Below, piece after piece: positions 32,501-43,354 of a stretch of DNA of 64,000 nucleotides. The position numbers were made by a program, and so were the translations under genes. Origin of the DNA: Lasiosphaeris hirsuta (Eukaryota > Ascomycota > Sordariomycetes > Sordariales > Lasiosphaeriaceae). Each line of letters opens with the position of its first letter. Within the stretch, counting starts at the first letter, position 1. The notes beneath the pieces are model-generated. The model saw only the letters and a program-made list of their open reading frames with translations. It had not been told where the DNA came from and searched no databases. The stretch spans positions 4,340,001 to 4,404,000 of the forward strand of contig JAUKUA010000004.1 in the NCBI GenBank assembly GCA_030549175.1. Direction: 5' to 3'.

Positions 32501-34125
32501 ACTCCGGTGTGACGGTAGGTAATGTGGTGATACAGGCCGATGATTGTTGAAGTACCTTGGCCAAATTCGAACCGCAACAAGTGGAATGGCGACGGCAGAT
32601 GGAATAGCAAGACGGCAATGGCGACAATGATGACAGAGATACTGTACATTGCAGTTTTGTCGGGACGGCCTCGATATTAAGTAGGGTTCCATGCATCGGC
32701 AATGCGGTATGCAGAGTAACATGAAATTACTAACTTTCTCCGTAGTCCTTTGATCGACCTGAGTTTTGAAGAGTGGGTTCCAGACAGCTGGAGCATGCTG
32801 CCAGGCCGCACGTCGGGGAAATGTTGATCGCATATCAGATCTGTATCGTAGCGATTAGAGTTGGCTAGTGTTGGGAGCCAAGGCCTTCATTCATTTGTGG
32901 TTGTGTAGTAGCGGGACGCTCCACTGCATGAACCCGGCCGAGATACTCCGGTGTTATCCTCCGATAAACTCCGGTGAGAGTTCAGTACGACCGGCTGTCT
33001 CGAATAAAGAGAAAGGCCTTGTACAATCGCAGTTTTACAGTCGGCATCCATTCGATTCCGCAACGGCTGATATCTTCGCTCCGTAACCTCAGTTCTGTGG
33101 CGTGTGTGTGCGGTACCAGGCACTTGAGTGCGCTAACGTGGGCCGACAGCCACCTGTAGGCGGCAGGCTTGAAGTGGATTTGCCCTAAGTGGCATCGCTT
33201 CGTCCAGCAGATGCCGATGCGACCCCGAGTTTCCAAGGACTCACCCAAAGTTGCCGAGAGGGCTGGCTTCCATTGCTCGCACAAGCAAGACTCCGGTCCC
33301 AGTCAATACCGGAACGCGGATCCGATTGTGGGTCTGGGAATCCGGGAGGCCCGCCGAGAAACTCCAGCTCCGCCCCACAAAAGTCCGAGCCGTGGCTCCG
33401 TCCATGGGAAATGGCCGCCACGCTGGCGAAAGAGAACTGAATCAAATATGATCACCACTTATCGTTGCCTATACGAAGTACTATCGACAGTGATGTGATC
33501 TCTCGCTTTCTAATTTTGGTGGTGGTGGTCCCCGACGAATGCCGTGTTGGTTATTGCTGAAACACAAAAGCTGGTGGTCTTCGGCGCCAAGATGTGTGAC
33601 AGGTCAAGGCTTGAGGCTGCCTGAAGGATGGTGGAGCTGCTTACCCTTGCAGGCTAATCCTGCCGATCGCGCTAAAGCGGGAGGCATCTTGGCGATCAGG
33701 TTTGAGAGAGGTGATATCCGAAGCATCTCGGGGAAATTGTGACTGCATAACTATATCTTCGATGACCTGAGAACTGAGGGCGTTACGAATGGGCGTCGGT
33801 GCCAACGGCTAAATGTCTGATCGAGGTCCGCTGACATGGTGAAGGCACGGACCGCGGTTGTTGATGCTGAATTTCTTTGTCCCACCGTGTTCACCTCCGT
33901 GTTGTCAACCTAATACCTGACCGTCCCACAGAGTTACTAAGCAAGGTAGGGGATCGGGCTTAAAATCCAAGCAGACTTTCCAACTCAGCTTCTAGCTTCA
34001 AGTTAATCAAAACTGTGGGCAAGAGTTGAGGTACTGACCCACTACCCCCTCCTCCCCCCCCCCCTCCCGCGCAAGGGACCGTGAACTGGGGCATATCCGC
34101 GCCTTCCTCAAGGTGCGACTCCGGT
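32501..34125. promoter_or_regulatory. Five ACTCCGGT sites upstream of the PKS
   Basis: ACTCCGGT occurs at 32501, 32945, 32968, 33290 and 34118, all in the same orientation; three of them extend to ACTCCGGTG (32501, 32945, 32968). The 32945 and 32968 copies are 23 bp apart with CCTCCGAT between them. An 8-mer would be expected about 0.05 times in 1.6 kb counting both strands. The CCGG core fits Zn2Cys6 recognition. Binding by the local regulator is inference. Confidence 0.55.
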
Positions 34126-35311
34126 ACTTCCGTCCAGGCCATGCCTTCTTGGATGATGCTGTGCCCTGGGCGTCCAAATCGATTCATCCCAATGCATGCT
34201 GGTGCAGCCATCGTGCTTCACGTGCATCTCCAACTGTCCCCAAAGTGAGAATAATAGTTAGGCGGTATCCGTACCTGGGGTAGCAGCGGTTGCGCTTGCG
34301 CTTGCGCATGCATGCCTGTCTGTCTCATCCCTAGGAACCTTGGGCAGCCACAGTTGTCGCAACAAAATGCCCAGAAAGTGTCAACATCTCTGAGATTACT
34401 TCTGGGGGCGCACTAGAGATACACTGGGGATGCCCAGACATCACGTCGAAGATCTCGACACATCCTCTGGTGGGTGATGATCCCAAGACGGAATCCTGCA
34501 AACCGAAGCCCCCCACCAGCCCCTGAATTTATGAGTTCGCTAGGTTCGCTGGGTTGCAGGTGCGGACGTCACAGTGCTCGTTCCATTTCCAAATGGTAGG
34601 CCTTGGTTCCTTCCTGTAAAGTGCCTGTGCACTTCCAGTATTTAGGTGGCCCGCAGGTACCAGTACCTCACCACAAACCTGCATCCTATAACACGCCTAG
34701 AAACCACCTCGATTGACAGACTTATCCACTCTCTTTACATTCCTCACCCACCTGGCTCCGCCGATAGAACTCGGGAAGGCGCAAAGGCGAACCGAAGACA
34801 ACCCAACGAGGGGCCTGCAAGCCCCACCAATGGAACCTGCATGGATGCGAGTCATCAACGGGCGTCCAACCAACTGCATACAAAAAGGAATTAATCGTCC
34901 AATTGTTTCCAACCCCCCCCCCGAGACAACTTCCTGAGATGCAGCCGCACCACCCGGGACTTGGCAAACAGCCCGACTCGCAACTACGTCCAAGTATCAA
35001 CGTCATCCGGGACATGTTGAAGATTTCTTTGGGTCAATACGGCTCTTGAAGGTGCCTTAGCAGAAGCGCGGTTTCTTATGCTTGAGAGCGGGAGGGGATT
35101 GAGAAAAAGATGCTGATACAAATGCGTGTAGGGTAAGGTAAGTGGAGGCACCTTGACACCTCAACGTTGGCAGGACGGGATCGCTGCAGGGATTAAATCG
35201 GGTCGCGCAGGAAAGATCATCACCAGTGATAAGCACTCGGGGACCGTTATAACACTAAAAGGCGGAGAGCAAGCAAAGAGGGCAAAGGGATGACGATCCC
35301 ACCCCTAATCA

Positions 35312-35330
35312 CCCCCCCCCCCCCCCCCCC
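35312..35330 (+). repeat. Poly-C tract (19 C) upstream of the SDR gene
   Basis: Uninterrupted C run about 390 bases before the SDR start codon. Confidence 0.95.
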
Positions 35331-35720
35331 ACCCTTCCTCGCTCAGGACGCGTCCCAGAACTGCTGCAGTGTAGCCGACGGAATGTCACTGGACGCCGAA
35401 AGTTCTGCATTCCTGTTGGTAGGCTTTTCTCTTTTCGCCGGGTGCTGTTCCGGTGACAGGATCCAGTGTCATCTGAGAGCCCGAAGCAGATGGATGGGCA
35501 CCATGCAACAAAAGTTCCAATTTATGGTTGCGAGGCACCGCTCAAAACCAGGTCCTGCGCTTCTCAGCCTGTCCTGTTTCTCGTCCTGGTCCCTTCAAAG
35601 CTGTGCTTCCCTCGTTACCACCCTACAGTTTCGGCCAAAGCACCGCCTCCTTCCGCCCAAGAGCTCGAAACCTGACGATCCACCCCGAGTCGGCACGGAG
35701 TATGTCCGTTGAGAGCCAAG

Positions 35721-36832
35721 ATGGTCACCCTTGAGCAAATCCGATCTTCCAATGCGCGCATCGCCACCGAGCTCCCGCCGGACCTAGTGTCTGTCTTCCT
35801 GGGCGGCACCGGTGCCGTTGGGGAGACTACAATGAAGCAGCTCGCGAAGCTGGCCGCCAAACCTCGCATTTACATCCAGGGGCGCTCCAAAGAAACAGGC
35901 GATCGCCTTGTGGCCGAGCTGAAGGAACTTAACCCGGATGGCGAGTACTTCTTTATCGCAGCTGACATCGCCTCACTCTACAACGTTGACGACTTCTGCC
36001 GAGAGATCAAGTCCAAAGAGAGCCACATTAACTTGCTGTTCATGGCAACGGGCACACTAGCATCTGGAAAGGGTAAGCAGCGCACCCCTCCTCCCCGGCC
36101 TCGTCAACTCCCACAGCCAGAGAATATCCAACGAACACTGCATATCTAGACACTCTCGAAGGCCTCCCCTACCACACGTCAGTGATATACTACGCCCGCA
36201 TCCGCGTCATCTCCAACCTCCTCCCCCTTCTTCAGCGCGCCTCCTCCCTCCGCCGCGTAGTGTCCGTCTTCGCCGGCACCAAAGAAGGCGTCATCGACGC
36301 AGCCGACTTCGAGGGCCGCCACCTCGCGCTGACGGCGACCCGGCCGCACATGGCCGGCATGATGACGCTGGCCCTCGAGTCCCTCGCGCTCGAAGCCCCC
36401 GACGTCTCGTTTGTCCACTCGTTCCCCGGCAGCGTCAAGACCAACCTCGGCAAGGACGTCCGGACTGCCCCCATCATGATGTACCGTGCCGTGTGGAAGG
36501 TCATTGGGCCGCTTGTGAATATTCCGTTTGCCGAGGCCGGGGAACGTCAGTTGTTCCTCGCGACGAGCGCGCGCTTCCCGGCGCGGCCGGTGGGTGGTGA
36601 GGTTGATGTTGCCGCGACGGCGGGCGTGAGGGTTGGAGAGGAGGTTAGGGTGGCTCCGGGGTCTAATGGCGAGGTGGGGGGCGGGGTGTACTCGGTCAAC
36701 TTTGATGGGGAGGGGGCTCCAGTAAAGGTCAGGGACGCGCTACAGAAGTTGAGGGATAATGATATAGTGAGGAAGCTGTGGTTGCATACCGAGGATGTGT
36801 TTACACGAGTAACAGGCGCGGCGTTTGTATGA
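35721..36832 (+). CDS. Short-chain dehydrogenase/reductase divergent from the PKS
   Basis: Two exons, 35721-36072 and 36150-36832 (77-nt intron, donor GTAAGC, acceptor ATCTAG, phase 1), give 344 residues. The start at 35721 (MVTLEQIRSSN) is the only ATG shortly before the conserved fold. The dinucleotide loop is FLGGTGAVGETT (residues 26-37), with D-I-A after strand 4 as in SDRs. The usual Tyr-x3-Lys appears as YYARIR (Tyr131/132, Lys replaced by Arg136), a variant common to a fungal SDR subfamily that often sits beside polyketide synthases. It may reduce or oxidise a carbonyl or alcohol on the polyketide. It is the closest intact gene upstream of the PKS, and they share the intergenic region. 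Confidence 0.85.
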
Positions 36833-37900
36833 GACCGACCTCAGGAATAAGCCATCAGAATATATCCATTTTCTTAGTGGACAATGTATTTTATATCGAA
36901 ATCTTCAATTTTTTTTACTTGTTCAATGTCTGGAGTACCACGACAGAGTGATCCAATGGATGTCTTTTTCACGCCACCCTCAGCTCCATACACACATTGG
37001 CACACCTAGTAAGACATGGCTACAACAGCTGCAACACATCCAATGGCGTGTCTCATAACTGAAGGAGCCGAGGGTGGTGTGCAGGCACTAGTAGGTATTT
37101 AATACATTCTCACGATCTAACCTTCTAGAACTTCAACACGCAGTTCCAGGTTTCCTCCCCTCCAACCTCTTAAACAGCTTAGAAAACTTAGTACCCAAGG
37201 ACTTTTTTTAGGTTTGGCAGCATATTCAGCTCTCTTTTTCTCCTCTTGCTCTTTAGCTGCTCTTCTGGCTTGCTCTTCAACCTTGCTAACCAAGTCCTGG
37301 TTAAAGTACGTCCCCAATGAAACCAGCTGATCGGAAAGCTTTTAAGTCATATATTTGGAATTGAGCGGAGAAATATAGATCGCGATGTTGATTGAAGTTT
37401 CCGGCTCAATATTTTGTGGGACAAGGAGAAAGAGGCTGGTGGCCTCTTGACCCCCAGGCTGTCCGGTGTACGCTAACGAGATGGGTAGGGGAACGTTTTT
37501 CGGAACAACGAGGCGAATCACATAGGCGCCTTATATTTAGATAGTAAAGATAATGTCGAGTGAGGAGTTCAGAGGCTTTTGTCCACCTGGTGGATATATC
37601 GTTGTGTCTGCTAAAATCCGGGTTTCCGTCAAGACCTTCTCGGCTCGGGGTCAATTTGATCTTGTATCTCCGGGCTCTGCGTTACCGAATCATAAGAGTC
37701 TTTCAAATGTGCTTTGGAATTACAATTAACTGCACTAGTTGACAAAGACCAAGCGATACAATGCGTAAACCCTGCCCCGTACAACAAGATGCATGTGCAT
37801 AGGCACTATCATGCATACCTCTCAGTCTGAAGTGGTGCCTTCCCCTCTCTCTCGCTGCTATAAACAGCGTATCGAACTTTGTTTCAAACGGATAGTTTCC
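36833..37900. other. Spacer, no supported gene
   Basis: A/T-richer than its flanks. A minus-strand frame at 37117-37317 encodes a Lys/Glu/Ala-rich segment (KVEEQARRAAKEQEEKKRAE) of coiled-coil character; it may be a fragment of something but is too short to assign. Confidence 0.45.
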
Positions 37901-37922
37901 AAAAAAAAAAAAAAAAAAAAAA
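37901..37922. repeat. Poly-A tract (22 A)
   Basis: Uninterrupted A run followed by CAAGAAC. It lies about 160 bases before the first recognisable codons of the decayed SDR. Confidence 0.95.
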
Positions 37923-38059
37923 CAAGAACAAAAACCTACACCCCACCAGTGTAACCTCATCACCGTGCAACCTCCCCCTCAGCATCAATGCCCCCCCTTG
38001 CACCACCTCAAACACCACTTCCCCACCCTCCACCGCTTTCCCACCCTCCACCGCCACCT

Positions 38060-38979
38060 CTACACCCCCGTCCGCATCTGCACCGCCATCATCACCGGCG
38101 CCGCCCGCGGCATCGGAAAAGCCATCGCCCTCCGCCTCGCCCGTGACGGCTACGACCTGACCCTCAACGACCTACCCGCCTCCCAGCCCGAACTTGACTC
38201 CCTCTTCGCCGACATCCGCGCCCTCGGCTGCCGCGCTCGCGCCCACCCCGCTGACGTCACCTCCGCGGCTGCCGTCGACGCCCTTGTTACTGCCTCGGTG
38301 GCTGATCTCGGCCCGTTGGATACCATGGTCGCGAACGTCGGGACGGCGCGAGCCGGCGGGGTGTTGGAGGGGGCGGGGTTTGAGGAGGTGCTTTTGGGGG
38401 ATTGTGATGGGGGTTGCAGAATTGTTTCCGGGCGGCCGGGCAGGTGATGGTTGAGCGGGGCGCGGGACGCGGGGCGGGAAGTTGATTGCGGCTGCGAGTG
38501 TTGCGGCGTTCAAGCCGAGTCTAGGGCTGGGCGGATATAAATGCGAGTAAGTGGGTGATTCGCGGGCTGGTATAGGTGTATGTAATGGAGCTGGGGCGGT
38601 TCGGCATCATGGCGAATGCGTATGCCCCGGGTGTTGAGCGTCACAGCAAAAGTCGCACATGTGGGAAAAGGCTGTATTACTCTACGCAGGGGAAAAGATA
38701 AAGGGGCAATCTGCCCTGGGAAAAGATGGCGAGCTGGCCTACCGCCAGGGTCAGAATGTGGCCTGGGCTGACACTAGTGGTGGTTACCTCGGGGGTGTTG
38801 GCGGGGTAGAAGGGGTGAGTAGGGAGGGGATGATGGAGAGGTTGGTTGAGGGGATTGCGTTGAGGAGGACGGGCGTGCTGGAGGATGTTGCTGGTGTGGT
38901 GGGGTTTTTGGCTAGTCGGGATGCGGATCATGTTACGGGGCAAGACGTTGGCTGTGGATGGGGGGAAGTGCTTTTAATT
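38060..38979 (+). pseudogene. Decayed acetoin/diacetyl-reductase-like SDR
   Basis: The SDR order is recognisable: AIITGAARGIGKAIALRLA (about 38088-38145), MVANVGTARAGGV, NCFRAAGQVMVERG, KLIAAASVAAFKPS, ASKWVIRGLV, MELGRFGIMANAYAPGV, and late LEDVAGVVGFLASRDADHVTGQ. Frames change near 38400, near 38480, at an extra A in GATATAAATGCG (about 38537, where YNASKW is expected) and near 38650. A TAG at 38573-38575 replaces the expected Gln in LVQVYVMELG (C-to-T), and the catalytic-Tyr codon context is broken. The 3' end no longer reads the usual VDGG. It cannot make an enzyme and is probably an inactivated neighbour of the biosynthetic block. Confidence 0.75.
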
Positions 38980-39069
38980 GATCTTCGTCAGGGGTGGGGT
39001 TTTTTGTTTTGGTGTGTCTTCCAGACGCTGTCGAACTTTGCTATGGCTTGGGCCGCGAGATCTTGGTGA

Positions 39070-40565
39070 TAATGAGGCTGGTCGGATGAGCGTCCTGTTA
39101 CGCGATAGGTTGACGGCTCGGAGCGTGAGCTGAGATACTCCTGGATGGCCATTTTGCTAGTATCATATTTTGCTGTGTCGACAGCGCTGATGATGTATGA
39201 CCTGTGGATAATGGAGAAGCAGCCCTTGCCGTCGCGATGACTTGTGGACACCATGGCTGCACTTTCAGGGAGTTTCGTCCCGGCCCCCCCTTTGCTTCTC
39301 AGGGGAAAAGCGGTCAGCAAGGCAAGTTGGACAATTACGCTTGATGTCAACATATATTACCTTGAAAGTGATGAGGGGTTGACGAAGATTGAACTTGAGG
39401 ATTCGAACATTGTTGAGAGGTGGGATGCTGGCCGTGAGAGCATATATTGACAATCTATCATGGCACCTTTATCATAGCTTTGTGCTGCTCAAAAGACTTT
39501 CGAATCTTGGGGTCTCCGTCTATTAAATATTCACCATCTCGTGGGTGGTCTTGTTTCCGCATGGTGTAAGCTATTGTGAGCAAAGGCCTGCGCTGGGACT
39601 ACTAGTCGACTCTGAGTCCCTGAGCAATATTTGAGTCCTCTCAAGATTGCATACATATATCACATCTAAACAAGGCTGGAAAGCTGGTGAGGACTCAGAG
39701 CGAGGTAGTTTACAATGGAAGCTATGAACGATCAACCGCAGTACCACAGGAGGACTCGCAGTCAGCCACACAGATCCTGACAGGAAGACTGAGATGTAAT
39801 ACTACCCGGATGGATGCGATGCCTTTGGGGGAATCATGTGAAGCCGTGCATCAGAGCGCGGCGAACCCAAAGTGGCCTGAGGACTCAATTTTTGAGTCCC
39901 AGGTCATGTTGCGTCAAAAACACCGAGGCGACAAATGGGAAGGCCGTTATTGTATGCTGCTAAGCGTCGCGGGGTGGAATTATTCCGAGGTGCGCCAGGG
40001 ATTGAGGAGGACTCAGAGGTACATGAGCTCTCAATCAAGGCCACCAATCAGGGCACCCAGGCGCCAACTCGGCTGGTCAAGCGAGAAGGCTAACATAAGG
40101 TATGGTTCGGATCGGAGTCCGCCGGCTGGGACCTGTGACGGGCTTGACATTTGGTCAAGATAAAGCGAGGCCCCACCCTGAGACGGTGCCACCCCCCCCC
40201 CCCGGTCTCTCTCCTGTTTCTACTTTCTGAACTAGCGGATTGATCCATGATACATGCCTCAAAATCCCCTTTCAATTGACTAGTAGGGTGCTCATTTGCA
40301 GCACCCCACCTGAACACCATCACCAAACACCCTGCACAATAAATAACTACATCAAATCAAATCAAATCACCATCACCAAACAAACCCAGCTCAATTCAAG
40401 CCGCCCACCATTTCCGGCGGCTGTAGCTCCCAATCTACTATACTGTCCTTTTGGAACTGGTCCAGTCTTATCTCTCCAGGCTTCGACGTTGATTATTCAA
40501 ACCAAAATTACCCCTGCTCCCGGCCGTCACAGTCGCCAAAACATCAACATGCCGCAACGCCGCAA
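39070..40565. other. Spacer upstream of the C2H2 gene
   Basis: No supported gene. A 158-codon plus-strand frame (39687-40163) has no recognisable motif and overlaps the GGACTC cluster. It also holds CATCACCAAA-type repeats near 40310-40385 and a C-run at about 40191-40203. Confidence 0.45.
39614..40014. promoter_or_regulatory. Cluster of seven GGACTC/GAGTCC hexamers with one perfect hairpin
   Basis: GAGTCC is at 39614, 39633 and 39894. GGACTC is at 39691, 39752, 39881 and 40009. The 39881-39899 pair forms an inverted repeat with 8-base arms (GGACTCAA / TTGAGTCC) and a 3-base loop. Chance would give about 0.2 in 400 bases. It could be a regulator-binding array for the C2H2 gene 550 bases downstream, or a remnant of a repeat element. 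Confidence 0.45.
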
Positions 40566-41156
40566 ATGCTACGAGTCCCACAATTACGAGCTGTCCATCC
40601 ATGTGCTCCAGAACTACCTCCCAGCCCTCCCCCCGAAGCCAACATCTCATATCTGCTGCCGCAACTGCAAGCCGAAATCTCAGCGGTACCCCCCAGTCCC
40701 CCTCTCAATACCGACTTGAATCTGGGCGACTGGGAAGGGCAGTTCTCGGACATCTGGTCCAACATCCCCGGTGTCGGACTTCAGCCACCCGCGCAGCTAC
40801 CCTCCTCGGATCCTACCACCCAATGGAGCGTCGATGAGCAAGAGCTCCTTGTTGGTCATCCACCTGCCGCTTCATCCCCGTGCAGAGCGCTCGAGGATAT
40901 GAAGCTAGCGCGACCCGCGCGGTCTCGAAAACATGCCTGCGACTACCTCGGGTGTAGCTACGCATGCGCGTTGCCCAAAGACCTAAAGAAACACAAGATC
41001 AAGCACCTGGGACCGAGCACCCCGGGCCACCAGTCCTACCAGTGCCCAAATCCTGGCTGCGACAAACAATTCCCGCGCAAGGATAACGGCCTGCGCCATG
41101 CTAAGCACTACTGTCGCTACCGGCCCTTTCCTCCCTCTTCAAGTTGCCCGCCCTGA
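40566..41156 (+). CDS. C2H2 zinc-finger protein
   Basis: A 196-residue frame. A Pro-rich, acidic N-terminal half (NTDLNLGDWEGQFSDIWSNIPG looks like an activation-type segment) is followed by two C-terminal fingers. The first is HACDYLGCSYACALPKDL with KKHKIKH (C-x4-C-x12-H-x4-H type). The second is YQCPNPGCDKQFPRKDNG with LRHAKHYC (His-Cys end). This is the usual layout of small fungal C2H2 regulators, expected to act in the nucleus. The start is uncertain: a second ATG 17 bases upstream (40549) opens another frame with plausible composition, so a short intron could join it to this frame. It is the only apparently intact gene between the PKS block and 47 kb. Confidence 0.65.
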   Translation: MLRVPQLRAVHPCAPELPPSPPPEANISYLLPQLQAEISAVPPSPPLNTDLNLGDWEGQFSDIWSNIPGVGLQPPAQLPSSDPTTQWSVDEQELLVGHPPAASSPCRALEDMKLARPARSRKHACDYLGCSYACALPKDLKKHKIKHLGPSTPGHQSYQCPNPGCDKQFPRKDNGLRHAKHYCRYRPFPPSSSCPP

Positions 41157-41873
41157 GTCTCTGAGAGTCGCTTAATACGGATATTTTTGAGTCACAAGCT
41201 GTGTAGGTGTAAGCTGGGAAATGTAGTTAAATGCCTAGTTTTTCATATCTCGGGGTTGTTGTTTTCGCCTCTCACTTCTTGTTGGTTGAGATTTGGAGTT
41301 GAAATGACAAGGCGAAAGGGGGGAAGGACATGCTACGCCGACAGGACACCGTTGGGTTCACTCAAGCTGCTTTCATTCGCACGCTCATTACGATAGCCTG
41401 GAGTAGATCAAGAATTCGAGGGCCCTTCACTGATAGGTTACCTGTCTTGTGTGCACACTTGACCCTAACGCTGCACAGCCTTGTCATGTCTCCCGATGTA
41501 GGAACATTGGCGCATGAGGCCAGGTGAACACGTAATGATCCCCCGCGTCTCCGTCATTTCTTGAATTTGCTACCAACTTGAAAACATCCCCGTCACCCCT
41601 TTAATGCCCGAGATGCCTTGCCCTTGATCTCCTGTGAAATGCCCTCCACCCCCCGCAGCCCTATATTCTGCACCATATCGAAAGGGCTGATAACACTCCC
41701 GCCCAGCTTCGTGCCATCTATCTCCTGCACGGTGCAGACGGAGCATTTTCTCCAGCGCTTGCGCTCTTTCCCCGGCCCCCTTCGGCCGGCTCTCTCCCGG
41801 CTTTTCGGCTGCCTCGGTCCTTGTCCATCTTCTCCCTGTATTGGCTCGACAAGAACCCCCCCCCGGCCCGCGT
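41157..41873. other. Spacer, no supported gene
   Basis: Downstream flank of the C2H2 gene and the ankyrin relic. Short motif-free frames only. Confidence 0.45.
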
Positions 41874-42986
41874 TTATGGCGGGGAAACCGAGTCAGCTCG
41901 AACCTCCTTCACACCCAAGGCGTCGTAGATGTCCTGGCACTTGTTGATGTTGTCGTCACCAAAATCCGAGTCGCTGTCGTCTCCGTCAAGACTCGAGCCA
42001 CCAGTCCGGCCCGCCGCCATTTTTGCCTTTTTGGACCGCATCTCTGCCATGATGCTCCATATTTCGGCGAGTTTTGCCAGGTCGTGACCAACGTCGGCTT
42101 GCCTGGATGCCAATATCAGCTCAAAGTCTTGTCTTCGCCCAAGCCGGAACGCCTTGCGCAGCGCCCCCCTATAGGCCTCACGGGGGAAGAACCCGCACCC
42201 CGGCAACAAACTGAGCACAGCGAGCCGGTCCTTGTTGGACACGCCATCCCTCCGGGCGACCGCAGCGGCCAGCGCGCTCCCGTACTTCCCCGAGACCTCA
42301 CCGACCTTGGCGCCGAGGTCTGGGTTCGCTTTGTGTTTAATAAGCTCCTCGGCGATTCTCAGATGACCGGTTCTACAGGCTGCTTGCAAGGTTGTCTTGT
42401 CGTCCAGTTCGGGGCTCCAAGCATTAGGATCAGCCCCTTTTCCGAGAAGTTTCTTGAATGATTTCTTCCCTCCCACGTAACACGGCGATTTGAAGAGCGC
42501 GACCTCCACCCGCGTTGACATCTGCGCCGAGATTTAGCAGCGTCTGCAAGATCGACTCGATGCCATTGAAAACTGACGCCGTGAGCGCGTTGCCAAACTC
42601 GTCGCCGCGCGCCTTCACGTCGGCCCCGCACCTTTCGATAAGGAATGTGACCAGCCCCTCGTTTTCCTTGACCGTCGCATCATAGAGCGCCTGATTTACC
42701 GTCTCGGCTGAGATCGCAGCACGGGTTTTGCGATGTTTCCATCGCTTCTTCACCACCTTCTCATGACCATGAAGCGCCGCGAGTTCGATGCGGTTCGCAG
42801 GGTGGATACTCTGCGGAGGAGGTCCTTAGTGCCCTGACGCTCTTTGTCGAAGCGGTGGATACTGTTGATGATGAAAATGACTTGGTGAACCGACGGGTCG
42901 TCCATCATTTTGGTCAGGCCCCTCCCAAAGCTAGGTGAAGAAGGGTGAAAGCGAGGGCCCTGACATGTTGTTGAGGTCGTGCACAC
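41874..42986 (-). pseudogene. NACHT-ankyrin (NLR-type) relic with frameshifts
   Basis: On the minus strand the first piece (42986-42750) resembles the Walker B end of a NACHT module (VHQVIFIINSIHRFDKERQG). The next frame (42756-42430) carries ankyrin repeats (GNALTASVFNGIESILQTLL, NLGADVNAGGGRALQIAVLR). The third (42521-41874) continues with LLGKGADPN, TTLQAACRTGHLRIAEELIK and KYGSALAAAVARRDG. The junction near 42465 is a clean one-base shift in a short A-run (CAAGAAACTT, where REEIIQELLGKGADPN would read through). The N-terminal effector and P-loop are missing. NACHT-ankyrin proteins are fungal NLR-like receptors for non-self recognition. The break could partly be a sequence error, but the missing N-terminus supports a relic. 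Confidence 0.65.
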
Positions 42987-43354
42987 AATTGACCTCAGCC
43001 AAGGTCATACATTCAACTTGTCAGACTTCTGAGTCCTTTAGCATATACAATCCCATCTGATACCTCTTGCACAGTTGCAGCCCTAGAAAGGACAGTGTTA
43101 CCAACACGACCTGACGAGCTGGCTTCTTGCCTTTCACGACAGAGTCATTGCCATCGTTTTCCTTGAGTCGCTGCCGCCCCCTCTCCTCGCCGCTGGAGGA
43201 CCGCCTTGATGAAGTCCGAGTATCGGGAGGAAGAATTACGCCGCACATTGAGCGGCCCTATGCTAGGTTAACAATCTTCTGGAATGCAAGTTTGTGTCTG
43301 AGTGTTCATTTGCCTTCATTGACATGTCCTCCCGCCGGGGGTTTCGACGTCGTC
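42987..43354. other. Spacer between two relics
   Basis: A minus-strand frame (43021-43248) contains KGKKPARQVVLVTLSFLGLQ, which could be a stray piece of the NACHT region. Nothing else is seen. Confidence 0.35.

Larger units (their letters stand above)
32464..35720. other. Divergent PKS/SDR intergenic region (3.3 kb)
   Basis: This separates the PKS (minus) from the SDR (plus). Short frames on both strands lack motifs. It contains the ACTCCGGT sites and a 19-C run, annotated separately. It is probably a shared control region. Confidence 0.55.

Noticed and set aside
33960..34211. Minus-strand frame with a Gly run and GMNRFGRPG
   Set aside because: The resemblance to a GAPDH N-terminus is superficial and the Gly run is a C-tract read backwards.
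39687..40163. 158-codon plus-strand frame
   Set aside because: No recognisable motif; composition fits non-coding DNA with the GGACTC hexamers.
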